Assembly: GCF_040702995.1 (NCBI RefSeq)
Contig: NZ_CP159992.1
Coordinates: 2,753,501-2,817,500 of the forward strand
Reading direction: 5' to 3'
Source: Paenibacillus sp. AN1007
GTDB lineage: Bacteria > Bacillota > Bacilli > Paenibacillales > Paenibacillaceae
DNA: 64,000 bases
The notes under the pieces are model-generated. The model was not told where the DNA came from. It was given only the letters and a program-made list of their open reading frames with translations, and did no database searches. This document shows positions 55,534-63,631 of the stretch, one piece after another. Within the stretch, counting starts at the first letter, position 1, and every line of letters begins with the position of its first letter. Position numbers and translations under genes: made by a program.

Positions 55534-57954
55534 TTATACATCTTTCAATTCATACAGATGTGCAGGCATGGCCTGAACAAATGGAGACCAGTCCAACACC
55601 GTATATAGATGCAGCCGATGCATGGCGCGAGTACAAGCCGTGTAGAGGAGTTTGCGGTCATACTCTTCTCCATATCGATTCGCTGAGGCATCATATACAA
55701 GCACCGCATCGAATTCAACACCCTTGGCAAGGTAGACCGGAATAACCATCAATCCTTTTTCAAACTGTTCGGTCTGTCTTGTAATCAGCAGCAGGTCTTT
55801 CATGCCCTGTTTTTGTAAACGCTCATAGGCCATACGGCTCTCGGCTGCCGTTTTGGTTATGATCGCAATCGACCGATATCCATCCGCTTGAAGCGCTGCG
55901 ATATCTACTTGGATGAACTCGTCACGATGCCGCTCACCAGCTTCTGCATGGATCAGAAGCGGCTTCTTATCCCTTCTGTCAAAAGCAATAATCTCATCAC
56001 CGCCTGGCAGCATCTCCCGCGTAAATTCAACAATCTCTCGTGTCGAGCGATAACTCTGCACCAGTCTGATCAGTGTTGTATCCTTGGCTCCGTACAGCTT
56101 GGTTAGAGGGGAATCCGCAGCGGCAAGTTCCGTAGCCTGCATGTAGATGGCCTGCCCAAAATCCCCCAGTACCGTCATGCGGGCACGTGGAAACAGTTTT
56201 TTGAGATATTCATACTGAAAAGCAGAATAATCCTGCCCCTCATCCACAAACACATAACGGATATCCGAGTTGATGCGCAGACCTTCAATCATTTCTTTTA
56301 CATATAAATACGGAGCGGCATCTTCATGGAACAGTTTATTCTGCTGCAGCATGTTTCTCGTTTGGCGGCAGATTTCATTCCAGTGAGGTGGAACAGCAGC
56401 ACCGTTGGTTCGCTCTTTATATTCAGCCTCGTCTACAAATAACTGCTCATACGCCGCCTGCACATTCACAAATTTAAATTTACGCACACGCCGTCTCAGC
56501 GGCTTAAACTTCACTTTCACAATTTTACGGCGAAGCAGTTCTTCCTCCCGCTCCATATAATCATGTGCTCCTTCATCCAGATCAGGATGTTTACCTGCAT
56601 TTTCACGGGCTGCATACTGCTCCGCTACTTCGAATACAGGCTTTTCCTTGTGCAGTTTGCGGTAAACATCCGCATAGTCATCCATATCCAGATAATTCAT
56701 TTCCTCTTCAACCCAATCAGCAGCCTGCTCGCGATGTTCCAATAGAGCCAGTTCCTTCAGCATCCATTCCTGTAACAACAGAATCCGATTCGGTAAAGAC
56801 AAACGGTCATCATAACTTGAAAATTGCCTTTTCATTTCTTTCGAAGTGATTAACTCCCGTTCCCGAAATCGGATGCCAATAAATTGGATGCCTTCCCTGC
56901 CCAGCCATTCCCCGTAACTTTTAAGTGCCTCCAGAAATGGTGTAGATGCCTTATATCGAATCCCTTCCATTCGTGCGGCATATCCAGCTTCTTTCTCTGC
57001 GGTTAACACATATTCCATTTGGTCAAGGGGGTCCTCCAGATCCAAAGCGGAACCAAGCCAATAGTTTAAATATTCCTGGAACGTTGTCTGCTGTATATTC
57101 TCTTCACCTAATTCAGGCAGCACTGTCGAGATGTAACTTGCAAACATTGGATTAGGTGAGAACAGAACCATCTGATCGGCCTTAACAGTCTGGCGATATT
57201 TATATAACAAATAGGCCACTCGCTGCAGCGCTGCAGATGTTTTACCGCTGCCCGCTGCTCCCTGTACAATCAGCATTCGGCTCCGATCATCCCGGATAAT
57301 GGCGTTTTGTTCTTTTTGAATCGTCGCTACAATACTTTTCATCTGGGAACTTGCACCTTTGGAAAGCACCTCCTGAAGAAGCGCATCTCCAATCGTCTCA
57401 CCCGCGTCAAACATGCCTTTCAGCTGACCATCCTGAATTTGAAACTGGCGTTTCAACTCAACGGTTCCTTCAATTTGCCCCATGGGTGTTTCGTAATTCG
57501 CAGGGCCGGAACCATGATCATAATAGAGGCTAGCGATTGGCGTTCGCCAATCATAGATGAGGAAATTCAAACCCTGCTCATCCGTAAAAGAAGATACTCC
57601 AATGTATATTTGCTCTGTATATCCCTGCCCCTTCTCTCTAAAGTCAATGCGCCCAAAATAGGGCAGCGGAAGTAAGCGGTTTACGTTTTTCCACTGCTGC
57701 AGCAAGAGCTTGTGACCCCGCTCCCGCTCAGCCAAAACCCGTGATTGCTGATTAATCGTATAATAAGCTTCTTCAAAGTCCGTATACGAACCAGTATTTA
57801 TCGTCACTTCTTCCCAGAAACGCTTGCGAATCTCGGCGGCCTGATCTGCCAGTCCTGAAACCTTGGGTTCAAGTGCCTCAAGTCTTGTCTGCAGTTCTTT
57901 CCGGACATGAGCCAATCTTTCTTTTTCAATCAACCACTCATCTGCTTCTGCCAT
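55534..57954 (-). CDS. helD: HelD-type RNA polymerase-recycling helicase (UvrD-like)
   Basis: An 806-aa protein. An N-terminal coiled coil (~1-75) comes before a UvrD-like motor: Walker A IVQGAAGSGKTSAALQRVAY, an inserted arm region (~330-550), Walker B FVDEGQDYSAFQYEYL, LGDFGQAIY, and late motifs GVEFDAVLVYDAS and TACTRAMHRLHLY. Length and layout match HelD, which removes RNA polymerase from stalled complexes and in some species gives rifamycin tolerance. AGGGGTGG lies 8 nt before the ATG at 57954, favoured over the ATG at 57978. Confidence 0.88.
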   Translation of the reverse strand: MAEADEWLIEKERLAHVRKELQTRLEALEPKVSGLADQAAEIRKRFWEEVTINTGSYTDFEEAYYTINQQSRVLAERERGHKLLLQQWKNVNRLLPLPYFGRIDFREKGQGYTEQIYIGVSSFTDEQGLNFLIYDWRTPIASLYYDHGSGPANYETPMGQIEGTVELKRQFQIQDGQLKGMFDAGETIGDALLQEVLSKGASSQMKSIVATIQKEQNAIIRDDRSRMLIVQGAAGSGKTSAALQRVAYLLYKYRQTVKADQMVLFSPNPMFASYISTVLPELGEENIQQTTFQEYLNYWLGSALDLEDPLDQMEYVLTAEKEAGYAARMEGIRYKASTPFLEALKSYGEWLGREGIQFIGIRFRERELITSKEMKRQFSSYDDRLSLPNRILLLQEWMLKELALLEHREQAADWVEEEMNYLDMDDYADVYRKLHKEKPVFEVAEQYAARENAGKHPDLDEGAHDYMEREEELLRRKIVKVKFKPLRRRVRKFKFVNVQAAYEQLFVDEAEYKERTNGAAVPPHWNEICRQTRNMLQQNKLFHEDAAPYLYVKEMIEGLRINSDIRYVFVDEGQDYSAFQYEYLKKLFPRARMTVLGDFGQAIYMQATELAAADSPLTKLYGAKDTTLIRLVQSYRSTREIVEFTREMLPGGDEIIAFDRRDKKPLLIHAEAGERHRDEFIQVDIAALQADGYRSIAIITKTAAESRMAYERLQKQGMKDLLLITRQTEQFEKGLMVIPVYLAKGVEFDAVLVYDASANRYGEEYDRKLLYTACTRAMHRLHLYTVLDWSPFVQAMPAHLYELKDV

Positions 57955-57999
57955 AAGCTCAACCACCCCTAAACCCATATATTGGAATAAAAAAGCGCG

Positions 58000-58028
58000 T
58001 TGACAAATCGAAGAATTCCTTGTATCAT
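58000..58028 (+). promoter_or_regulatory. Strong sigma-A promoter of a small transcript
   Basis: TTGACA and TATCAT separated by exactly 17 bp, 46 bp from the helD start and pointing away from it. Confidence 0.8.
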
Positions 58029-58043
58029 TATTGTAGGAGAAAA

Positions 58044-58172
58044 ATGATTCAACATTTGAATTACATTCAATTTACAACTGCGCTCATGATTATATCACGG
58101 CGAATTTTTACGTTCAATCTTTTTCTTTTATACTTTTCATGTAATCTCAATTTCAAATATAGTTATACTTAA
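58044..58172 (+). CDS. 42-aa leader-like small ORF
   Basis: An ATG with AGGAGA four bases upstream opens 42 codons: a polar start, then FTTALMIISRRIFTF and a hydrophobic, aromatic-rich tail (FNLFLLYFSC) ending in NFKYSYT. The stop lies 4 nt before the terminator stem. Promoter, ribosome site, ORF and terminator make a ~170-nt self-contained unit, the layout of antibiotic-sensing leader peptides that precede resistance genes. What follows is only an aldo-keto reductase remnant. It could be a leader that lost its gene, a free-standing peptide or a small RNA. Confidence 0.6.
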   Translation: MIQHLNYIQFTTALMIISRRIFTFNLFLLYFSCNLNFKYSYT

Positions 58173-58176
58173 ACAC

Positions 58177-58206
58177 AAGTCCCTTATTAGTAAGGGGCTT
58201 TTTTTT
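58177..58206 (+). terminator. Terminator of the small leader-like unit
   Basis: AAGTCCCTTA / TAAGGGGCTT (one G-U) with a 4-nt loop and eight Ts. Confidence 0.92.
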
Positions 58207-58372
58207 AGTACCTCCTCCTTTATATTTACGATCCCTTTCACATTTGGATTGACTCAGGCCAACTTTTGATCGAAATAAACTGCAATTTCATTCGGAGAAT
58301 ATGACATAATAGTGAAGACAGTACTCCGATCTCTATTTTTGAAACCATCTGCAAATGGAAGGAAACGTGAAT

Positions 58373-58504
58373 ATGATGGAATACGTCAAACTTGGCAGCA
58401 CAGGAATGGATGTATCCCGGTTTTGTCTGGGAAAGCTGTCCGCAGAGGACATCGCCTTTCTGGAAGAACCTTATATTCCTCACGCGGTTGTAGGTGCCCT
58501 ATAA
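58373..58504 (+). pseudogene. Internally deleted aldo/keto reductase
   Basis: A 43-codon frame joining the first ~20 residues of an aldo/keto reductase (MEYVKLGSTGMDVSRFCLG) to the last ~22 (LSAEDIAFLEEPYIPHAVV-GAL). About 280 residues, including the catalytic Tyr, Asp, Lys and His, are gone, but the junction keeps the frame. A GGAAGG site is retained. It is inactive as an enzyme. Confidence 0.88.
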
Positions 58505-58542
58505 ACTCGTATATGGCCGAAAAATAAAAGCATACAGGAAAA

Positions 58543-58577
58543 AAAGCCCCTCTCTCCGTCATGGAAATAGGGGCTTT
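58543..58577 (-). terminator. Terminator after the alcohol dehydrogenase
   Basis: AAAGCCCCT / AGGGGCTTT; on the minus strand it ends in seven Ts, 47 nt past the stop. Confidence 0.88.
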
Positions 58578-58623
58578 CAGCTGCTGTTTTAACTATTGAA
58601 CGCCTGAATAACGTTTTCCCTTC

Positions 58624-59664
58624 TTATATCGTGCTGGTATCAATAACAAACCGATACTTCACATCTGACGCAAGCACCCGTTTGTATGCTTCATCAATCT
58701 GATCGGCCGAGATGACTTCAATGCTGGGTGCAATCTCATGCTTCGCACAGAAATCAAGCATTTCCTGTGTCTCCCGAATCCCGCCAATCATTGAACCGGC
58801 GAATGAACGGCGATGACCGATCAGCGAGAACACATTTACGGCGAGCGGCTCTGGTGGAGCCCCTACATTGACAAGTGTACCGTCCAGTGTGAGCAGCGAG
58901 AAATAGGCATTGATGTCGATGCTGGCACTGACCGTATTAATGATCAGGTCGAATGTTCCTGCCAGTTTCTCAAACGTTTCCGGTTCACTCGTTGCATAGT
59001 AGTGGTCTGCACCAAACTGTAAGCCGTCCTGCTTTTTACTGAGAGTTTGAGAAAGTACCGTCACTTCGGCTCCCATGGCATGTGCAATTTTAACCGCCAT
59101 ATGACCGAGGCCGCCCATACCTACCACAGCAACCTTCTTACCCGGACCAGCGCCCCAATGATGCAGTGGAGAATAGGTGGTAATTCCGGCACACAGCAGC
59201 GGTGCCGCTGCATCCAGCTCGATATTATCGGGGATTCGCACGACAAAATTCTCGGTTACCACGATATGTGTGGAATAACCACCTTGGGTTGGCTCACCGT
59301 ATTTGTCTACTCCTGCATACGTTGGAATGTTACCCTTCAGGCAGTACTGCTCTTCTCCTTTACGGCAATTCTCACATTCACCGCAAGAGTCGACCATACA
59401 TCCAACACCTACACGATCGCCTACTTTATATTTTGTTACACCACTACCAACTTCGGTTACAATACCGGCAATTTCGTGGCCCGGTACGAGTGGATAATTG
59501 ACTAGACCCCACTCCCCATGAGCAGTATGAATATCCGAGTGGCAGATGCCGGCAAATTTAATCTCAATCAATACATCCGTGGTGTCCAGATCACGGCGGT
59601 TAATCTCTGCGGAACGAAAGGCTTGATCGGGTCCGTCCACGGCTCTAGCTTTAGCTGTAATCAA
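58624..59664 (-). CDS. Zinc-dependent alcohol dehydrogenase (CAD/YahK-like)
   Basis: A 346-aa medium-chain dehydrogenase: catalytic-zinc ligands in [14 protein letters not shown] and PGHEIAG, structural-zinc cysteines in [20 protein letters not shown](P) motif [19 protein letters not shown]. It reduces aldehydes or oxidises alcohols, probably NADPH-dependent. TTG start at 59664 with AGGAGG 8 nt upstream. It is divergent from a MerR regulator and has a MerR-type 19-bp-spacer promoter. Confidence 0.93.
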   Translation of the reverse strand: MITAKARAVDGPDQAFRSAEINRRDLDTTDVLIEIKFAGICHSDIHTAHGEWGLVNYPLVPGHEIAGIVTEVGSGVTKYKVGDRVGVGCMVDSCGECENCRKGEEQYCLKGNIPTYAGVDKYGEPTQGGYSTHIVVTENFVVRIPDNIELDAAAPLLCAGITTYSPLHHWGAGPGKKVAVVGMGGLGHMAVKIAHAMGAEVTVLSQTLSKKQDGLQFGADHYYATSEPETFEKLAGTFDLIINTVSASIDINAYFSLLTLDGTLVNVGAPPEPLAVNVFSLIGHRRSFAGSMIGGIRETQEMLDFCAKHEIAPSIEVISADQIDEAYKRVLASDVKYRFVIDTSTI

Positions 59665-59699
59665 TGTAATAACCTCCTCATGATTTTGGATACCACTTG

Positions 59700-59730
59700 A
59701 TCTTAAGCCCTATAGTTAACTCTAAGTCAA
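59700..59730 (-). promoter_or_regulatory. MerR-type promoter/operator of the alcohol dehydrogenase
   Basis: On the minus strand TTGACT and TAAGAT are 19 bp apart with TTAGAGTTAACTATAG between, nearly the same as the element at 44527-44557. Confidence 0.75.
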
Positions 59731-59871
59731 ATGTTTTAGCCCACTTTCTTAAAAAGTTCATGTTTTGACAGCGATCCTGACCGCATGATAGAATTCACTG
59801 CGCTGTAGAATTCATACCTATAACGGTTGTTTATTACAATCTGATCTCGAAGTGAAAGGAACATCTGAGCC

Positions 59872-60327
59872 ATGACCTATTCGATTGGTGAAGTCGCCAA
59901 AAAATTGAACCTGACCGTATATACACTGCGCTACTATGACAAAGAAGGTCTGATGCCTTTCGTCGAACGTAATTCGACCGGAACAAGGCAGTTCAAAGAC
60001 TCGGATATCGATTTTCTAAAGATTATTCAGTGTCTGAAGGCAACCGGAATGCCAATTAAGGATATCAGAGACTTCATTGCCTGGTGCTCCGAAGGTGACG
60101 CAACACTGAAACAAAGATACGACATGTTTACTGAGCGCAAAGCCAGCGTTGAAGCAAAGATGGAGGAACTCCGGAGAACGATGGAGGTTATCGAACATAA
60201 GCGCAGCTATTATCAGCAGGCCATTGAAGCCGGAACGGAAAACATTCATAAATTCGCATTGGCTCCTAACGCTGAGCACGCGGTAAGCTCCCAGAACAAG
60301 AGAAAGGACTCATCATCTGTCTGTTGA
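59872..60327 (+). CDS. MerR-family regulator (AdhR-like)
   Basis: A 151-aa MerR protein: HTH SIGEVAKKLNLTVYTLRYYDKEG, wing GTRQFKDSDIDFLKIIQCLK, then a coiled-coil dimer helix (~85-125). The C-terminus is ALAPN...SSVC. The lone Cys in DFIAWCSEGD matches the position of the aldehyde-sensing Cys in AdhR-like proteins. It probably activates the divergent alcohol dehydrogenase when carbonyl stress occurs. Confidence 0.9.
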   Translation: MTYSIGEVAKKLNLTVYTLRYYDKEGLMPFVERNSTGTRQFKDSDIDFLKIIQCLKATGMPIKDIRDFIAWCSEGDATLKQRYDMFTERKASVEAKMEELRRTMEVIEHKRSYYQQAIEAGTENIHKFALAPNAEHAVSSQNKRKDSSSVC

Positions 60328-60344
60328 TGATCCCGTTCCACGCA

Positions 60345-60387
60345 AAGAGGCTCCACCATAGACAGTGAGAGCCTCTTCCCTTTTTTC
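60345..60387 (+). terminator. Terminator after the MerR gene
   Basis: AAGAGGCTC / GAGCCTCTT with a 15-nt loop, then CCCTTTTTT. Confidence 0.88.
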
Positions 60388-60429
60388 AATGATCTATATT
60401 TCTATCATCGAAGTCTGCTTTCAGAAAAA

Positions 60430-61470
60430 CTACTTGGATGCCGAAAGCAAGCTATCCGTAATGAATTTAAGCTGTCCTTCCAGCGATACAGGATCATTAT
60501 AGGTGTCAGACGATGGATCTAGCTGAAACACATGATTGGCTTTGACTGCCGGAAGGTTCTTCCATAGTGTATTCTCGTATACCTTTTTGGAATCACTCGT
60601 ATCCCCGGACCACGGGCTGGTAAAAATAATGTCCCCTGCATAGTCCGGCAGCACTTCAACCGAAATGGAAGCCCAGCCTGTTCCGCTGTCAATTGCTTCT
60701 GCCTGAGCCTTGGCTGGGGCTTTTAGTCCAAACTCGCCATAAATAATCTCTCCCCCGCGGCCATAGTTATGACCGAAGACATACAACCCTTTATCATACG
60801 GATTCAGGATCGATACGGTACGATTACCTACAGCTGCTTCTACCTTTGGTTTCAATTCGTTAATCTGAGTTTCCCACTTGCTTATCCAGGCTTTAGCTGC
60901 ATCTTCTCTGTTTGTAAGTTTACCCATCTCCAGCATCAAGTCTTTGTAATTGCGCTTACCATACTCGATCTGAACCACAGGTGCAATCTGTGACAGCTTG
61001 TCGATGCCTTCTGTACCAGTGTACACAATAATCAGATCCGGTTTAAGAGCCAGCAGCTGCTCTGGTGTTGGCGGCTGATCACCTAAATCTGCTGTTCCTT
61101 GTGCAGCAAGCTGCTCTTTGATGTATTTGTTGTTCATTGCACCTGCAGCTGCCCCCACCACTGGAGCATCCAGTGCGACAAAGTATCCCGTAGAGAAGGC
61201 CGTCAGATCCACAATCCGTTTAGGATCTTTCGGCACTTTCACTTCACCGGCATCAGACTGGAATGAAACCATCTCATCTTCTGCACCTGCTCCTGTGTCT
61301 GTCGTACCATCTGAATTGTTACTGGTTTTGCTTCCCGCATCGGATGATACAGTAGTCTTCCCCGCCCCATCTTTAGCTGTATTTGAAGCAGACTGACCAC
61401 ATGCACTCAAGATCAGCATGAAAACAAGCGCCATCATGATCCATATTGAACTTCTTTTTGTACTACGCAA
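60430..61470 (-). CDS. Iron-siderophore ABC transporter binding lipoprotein
   Basis: A 346-aa lipoprotein: lipobox ILSAC, then a Ser/Thr/Asp linker and a FeuA/FhuD-like fold (DPKRIVDLTAFSTGYFVAL, PTPEQLLALKPDLIIVYTG, WKNLPAVKANHVFQLD). It binds ferric siderophore or citrate-type ligands. The start is doubtful: GTG at 61482 overlaps the AAAGGTGGGG site, while TTG at 61470 is six bases from it and is chosen. A Fur-box match lies ~48 bp upstream. No permease or ATPase is adjacent. Confidence 0.9.
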   Translation of the reverse strand: MRSTKRSSIWIMMALVFMLILSACGQSASNTAKDGAGKTTVSSDAGSKTSNNSDGTTDTGAGAEDEMVSFQSDAGEVKVPKDPKRIVDLTAFSTGYFVALDAPVVGAAAGAMNNKYIKEQLAAQGTADLGDQPPTPEQLLALKPDLIIVYTGTEGIDKLSQIAPVVQIEYGKRNYKDLMLEMGKLTNREDAAKAWISKWETQINELKPKVEAAVGNRTVSILNPYDKGLYVFGHNYGRGGEIIYGEFGLKAPAKAQAEAIDSGTGWASISVEVLPDYAGDIIFTSPWSGDTSDSKKVYENTLWKNLPAVKANHVFQLDPSSDTYNDPVSLEGQLKFITDSLLSASK

Positions 61471-61517
61471 AAATAACCCCACCTTTAATGTATTGGATTC
61501 TATAAATCAAATGATAT

Positions 61518-61532
61518 TGATAATCGTTATCA
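61518..61532. promoter_or_regulatory. Fur box
   Basis: TGATAATCGTTATCA matches the TGATAATNATTATCA core with one change and is nearly palindromic; it predicts iron repression of the binding-protein gene. Confidence 0.8.
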
Positions 61533-61769
61533 ACGATATCACGACTCTAGCCTTTTGACAATACAAGTTTAATATATTCATTCCAAACTTCGTCTATTAA
61601 GTGAGAAAAGAGAATATACATCCCATTTCCACTGACAATTTCATTCCAAACTTGCCATCTGGTAAGTTAAAAGGCTATCATCATTAGAGTGGATAGAGAG
61701 ATTTAACAAAGAGAATGATTTTAGAACATGATTTTTGAGAATGTAGAGAAATGTTTCAAGGAGGACAAG

Positions 61770-62582
61770 ATGGATCAGATTATACTGTGGTTAAAGTACT
61801 TTTTTTTGGGTATTGTTCAAGGGGCAACGGAGCCGATTCCGGTCTCCTCCAGCGGCCATTTAATTATTGCCCAGCGGCTAATGGGACTGAAGCAAAATGG
61901 CCTTTCATTTGAAATTTTGACGAACACCGCCTCATTAATTTCCATTGTTTTTATTTTTCGGAAAGACATCATGAAGCTGATTACCGGTGGATGGGGTTAC
62001 TTAACAACTCGTAAACCGGAATATCGGGCTGACTTTATGTTTTGCTTATATATCGTCATCGGTACGATTCCAGCTGCCGTTGCTGCTGTGCTGTTCAAGG
62101 ATCAGATTGAGAGCATCTTCTCATCTGTTTATACGGTTGCGGTGGCCCTGTTAATTACAGGTGTGGCGCTCTGGCTTATTCGTAATCTGCGCGGTCGCAA
62201 ACAGGACGGTGATTTAAAAACAAAGGATGCCGTGCTGGTTGGACTCGCTCAGGCCGTTGCTCTTATTCCGGGCATCAGCCGTTCGGGTGCTACCGTCATT
62301 TCATCTATTGCAGTCGGCATGAAGCAGGAGACGGCGTTAAAGTTCTCCTTTATGCTCTACATCCCGATCAGTATCGGCGGTGTGATTCAGGGCGCTTCAG
62401 ATATAGCGCATGATCCTAATCGTGCCCAGCTTGCTATTCCTTACCTGATTGCGTTTATCACCACACTGGTCGTTACCTATTTCTCGATGAGATGGTTTAT
62501 GGGCATTATGGCCCGAGGCAATCTGAAGTATTTTTCTTATTACTGCTTTGCGGCAGGAACATTGTTACTTATCTTTTTATAA
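61770..62582 (+). CDS. uppP: Undecaprenyl-diphosphate phosphatase
   Basis: A 270-aa membrane phosphatase with about seven or eight helices. Signature 1 is GIVQGATEPIPVSSSGHLII and signature 2 is LIPGISRSGATV; the Glu, Ser, His and Arg in these are the expected catalytic set. It recycles the lipid carrier for peptidoglycan and can raise bacitracin resistance. AAGGAGG lies before the ATG at 61770; the 14 codons before it are not needed. Terminated 10 nt after the stop. Confidence 0.93.
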   Translation: MDQIILWLKYFFLGIVQGATEPIPVSSSGHLIIAQRLMGLKQNGLSFEILTNTASLISIVFIFRKDIMKLITGGWGYLTTRKPEYRADFMFCLYIVIGTIPAAVAAVLFKDQIESIFSSVYTVAVALLITGVALWLIRNLRGRKQDGDLKTKDAVLVGLAQAVALIPGISRSGATVISSIAVGMKQETALKFSFMLYIPISIGGVIQGASDIAHDPNRAQLAIPYLIAFITTLVVTYFSMRWFMGIMARGNLKYFSYYCFAAGTLLLIFL

Positions 62583-62591
62583 ATACACAGC

Positions 62592-62621
62592 AAAGGGACA
62601 ACCATGGCGGTTGTCCCTTTT
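62592..62621 (+). terminator. Terminator after uppP
   Basis: A perfect 12-bp stem AAAGGGACAACC / GGTTGTCCCTTT with a 5-nt loop and T-rich tail. Confidence 0.9.
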
Positions 62622-62657
62622 ATTCTATAACTTCAACGCCCCACATTGAAGATGGGA

Positions 62658-63347
62658 TTATGACTTAGCATATTGCAAAATCGCGGCTGCCGCTTGGACT
62701 CGCAATTGTTCATCTTTGCTCTGCAGTGCTTCTTGAAGTACATCCAGTGCGGCCTCAATCATGGATTGCTCCACTCGTGGAGTTGTATGTTCATGTGTTA
62801 GCGTTTTGAATGATTCTGGTGCTGCGGGCTGAGTTTCTTGGTTTAATGCTGTCCCAATAGTCTCCGCTGCAGCGCTATTCCCCTTAAGAACCTGATCCAG
62901 CCTCGCCTGCGTTACAGGCAACCTGAATTGGGCAGCTCCGTTTGGTTCTTGAAGCAAATTTTGCATATGTTCATTAATATCCTCCAGCGGTACCCTACCA
63001 AGCCAGGTTACGCCCCTGCGGTGGCAAATGAAGTCGTCGCTGGTGCCAATGGAGTCGTCATAATAATAATCACCAAGGTCTCCGACATACATCCAATCCT
63101 CATCCTTCATAACGACATAGTCGCCGTCGTTCATTACGTCTGCAAACAGCTTAATCGTCTGCGCAGCTTCACTCCGCTCATCACCAGCAAGTCCATAGCG
63201 CTGCTCCAACAGCTCGTGCACCTGCTCCAACGATATCTGCTCCAGATCTCCCAGTGCTGACCACGGGATGCCCACATAGTTGTCTTCCAGAAAACTTTTC
63301 ACTTTACTGACTCCACCTACAATCGACTGAACGTAAAACAGATTCAC
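62658..63347 (-). CDS. Uncharacterised cytoplasmic protein
   Basis: A 229-aa protein I do not recognise. The first ~115 residues are compact and acidic with a conserved-looking core (KVKSFLEDNYVGIPWSALGD; DGDYVVMKDEDWMYVGDLGDYYYDD; HRRGVTWLGRVP). A Pro/Thr/Glu-rich linker (~165-190) leads to a C-terminal helical segment (AALDVLQEALQSKDEQLRV). The N-terminal core recalls the small barrel domains attached to restriction-type proteins, but this is a weak impression. GTG start with an AAGG-type site about 10 nt upstream. No operon partner. Confidence 0.7.
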   Translation of the reverse strand: MNLFYVQSIVGGVSKVKSFLEDNYVGIPWSALGDLEQISLEQVHELLEQRYGLAGDERSEAAQTIKLFADVMNDGDYVVMKDEDWMYVGDLGDYYYDDSIGTSDDFICHRRGVTWLGRVPLEDINEHMQNLLQEPNGAAQFRLPVTQARLDQVLKGNSAAAETIGTALNQETQPAAPESFKTLTHEHTTPRVEQSMIEAALDVLQEALQSKDEQLRVQAAAAILQYAKS

Positions 63348-63531
63348 AGATGCCGCCTTCCCTTCCTTCTTGCCATAAGCCTAGTTAACCATTGGAACGC
63401 TCCTATGTCTACTTCCACAGCAGATTATCTTCTTTCAATGGTGGCATCTACTGCTTTAAATCACCTTCGCTATCAAACCTTCCCTTTTAACTTCCTTGTC
63501 CCCACTCCTCTATCTTTTAGTCCTCTCTTGT

Positions 63532-63560
63532 TATAGCACAAAGCTATAGCTGGATATAAT
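63532..63560 (+). promoter_or_regulatory. Putative metE promoter with inverted repeat
   Basis: TATAGC-ACAAA-GCTATA is a perfect 6-bp inverted repeat just before TATAAT (63555). There is no good -35 at 17 bp. No S-box or T-box is visible in the short leader to metE. Confidence 0.4.
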
Positions 63561-63631
63561 TTAATGGAATTACTTAATAACCATGCTTCTGTGATACCTT
63601 GTTGTTAACACATTGCAGAGGGGTAATGGCA

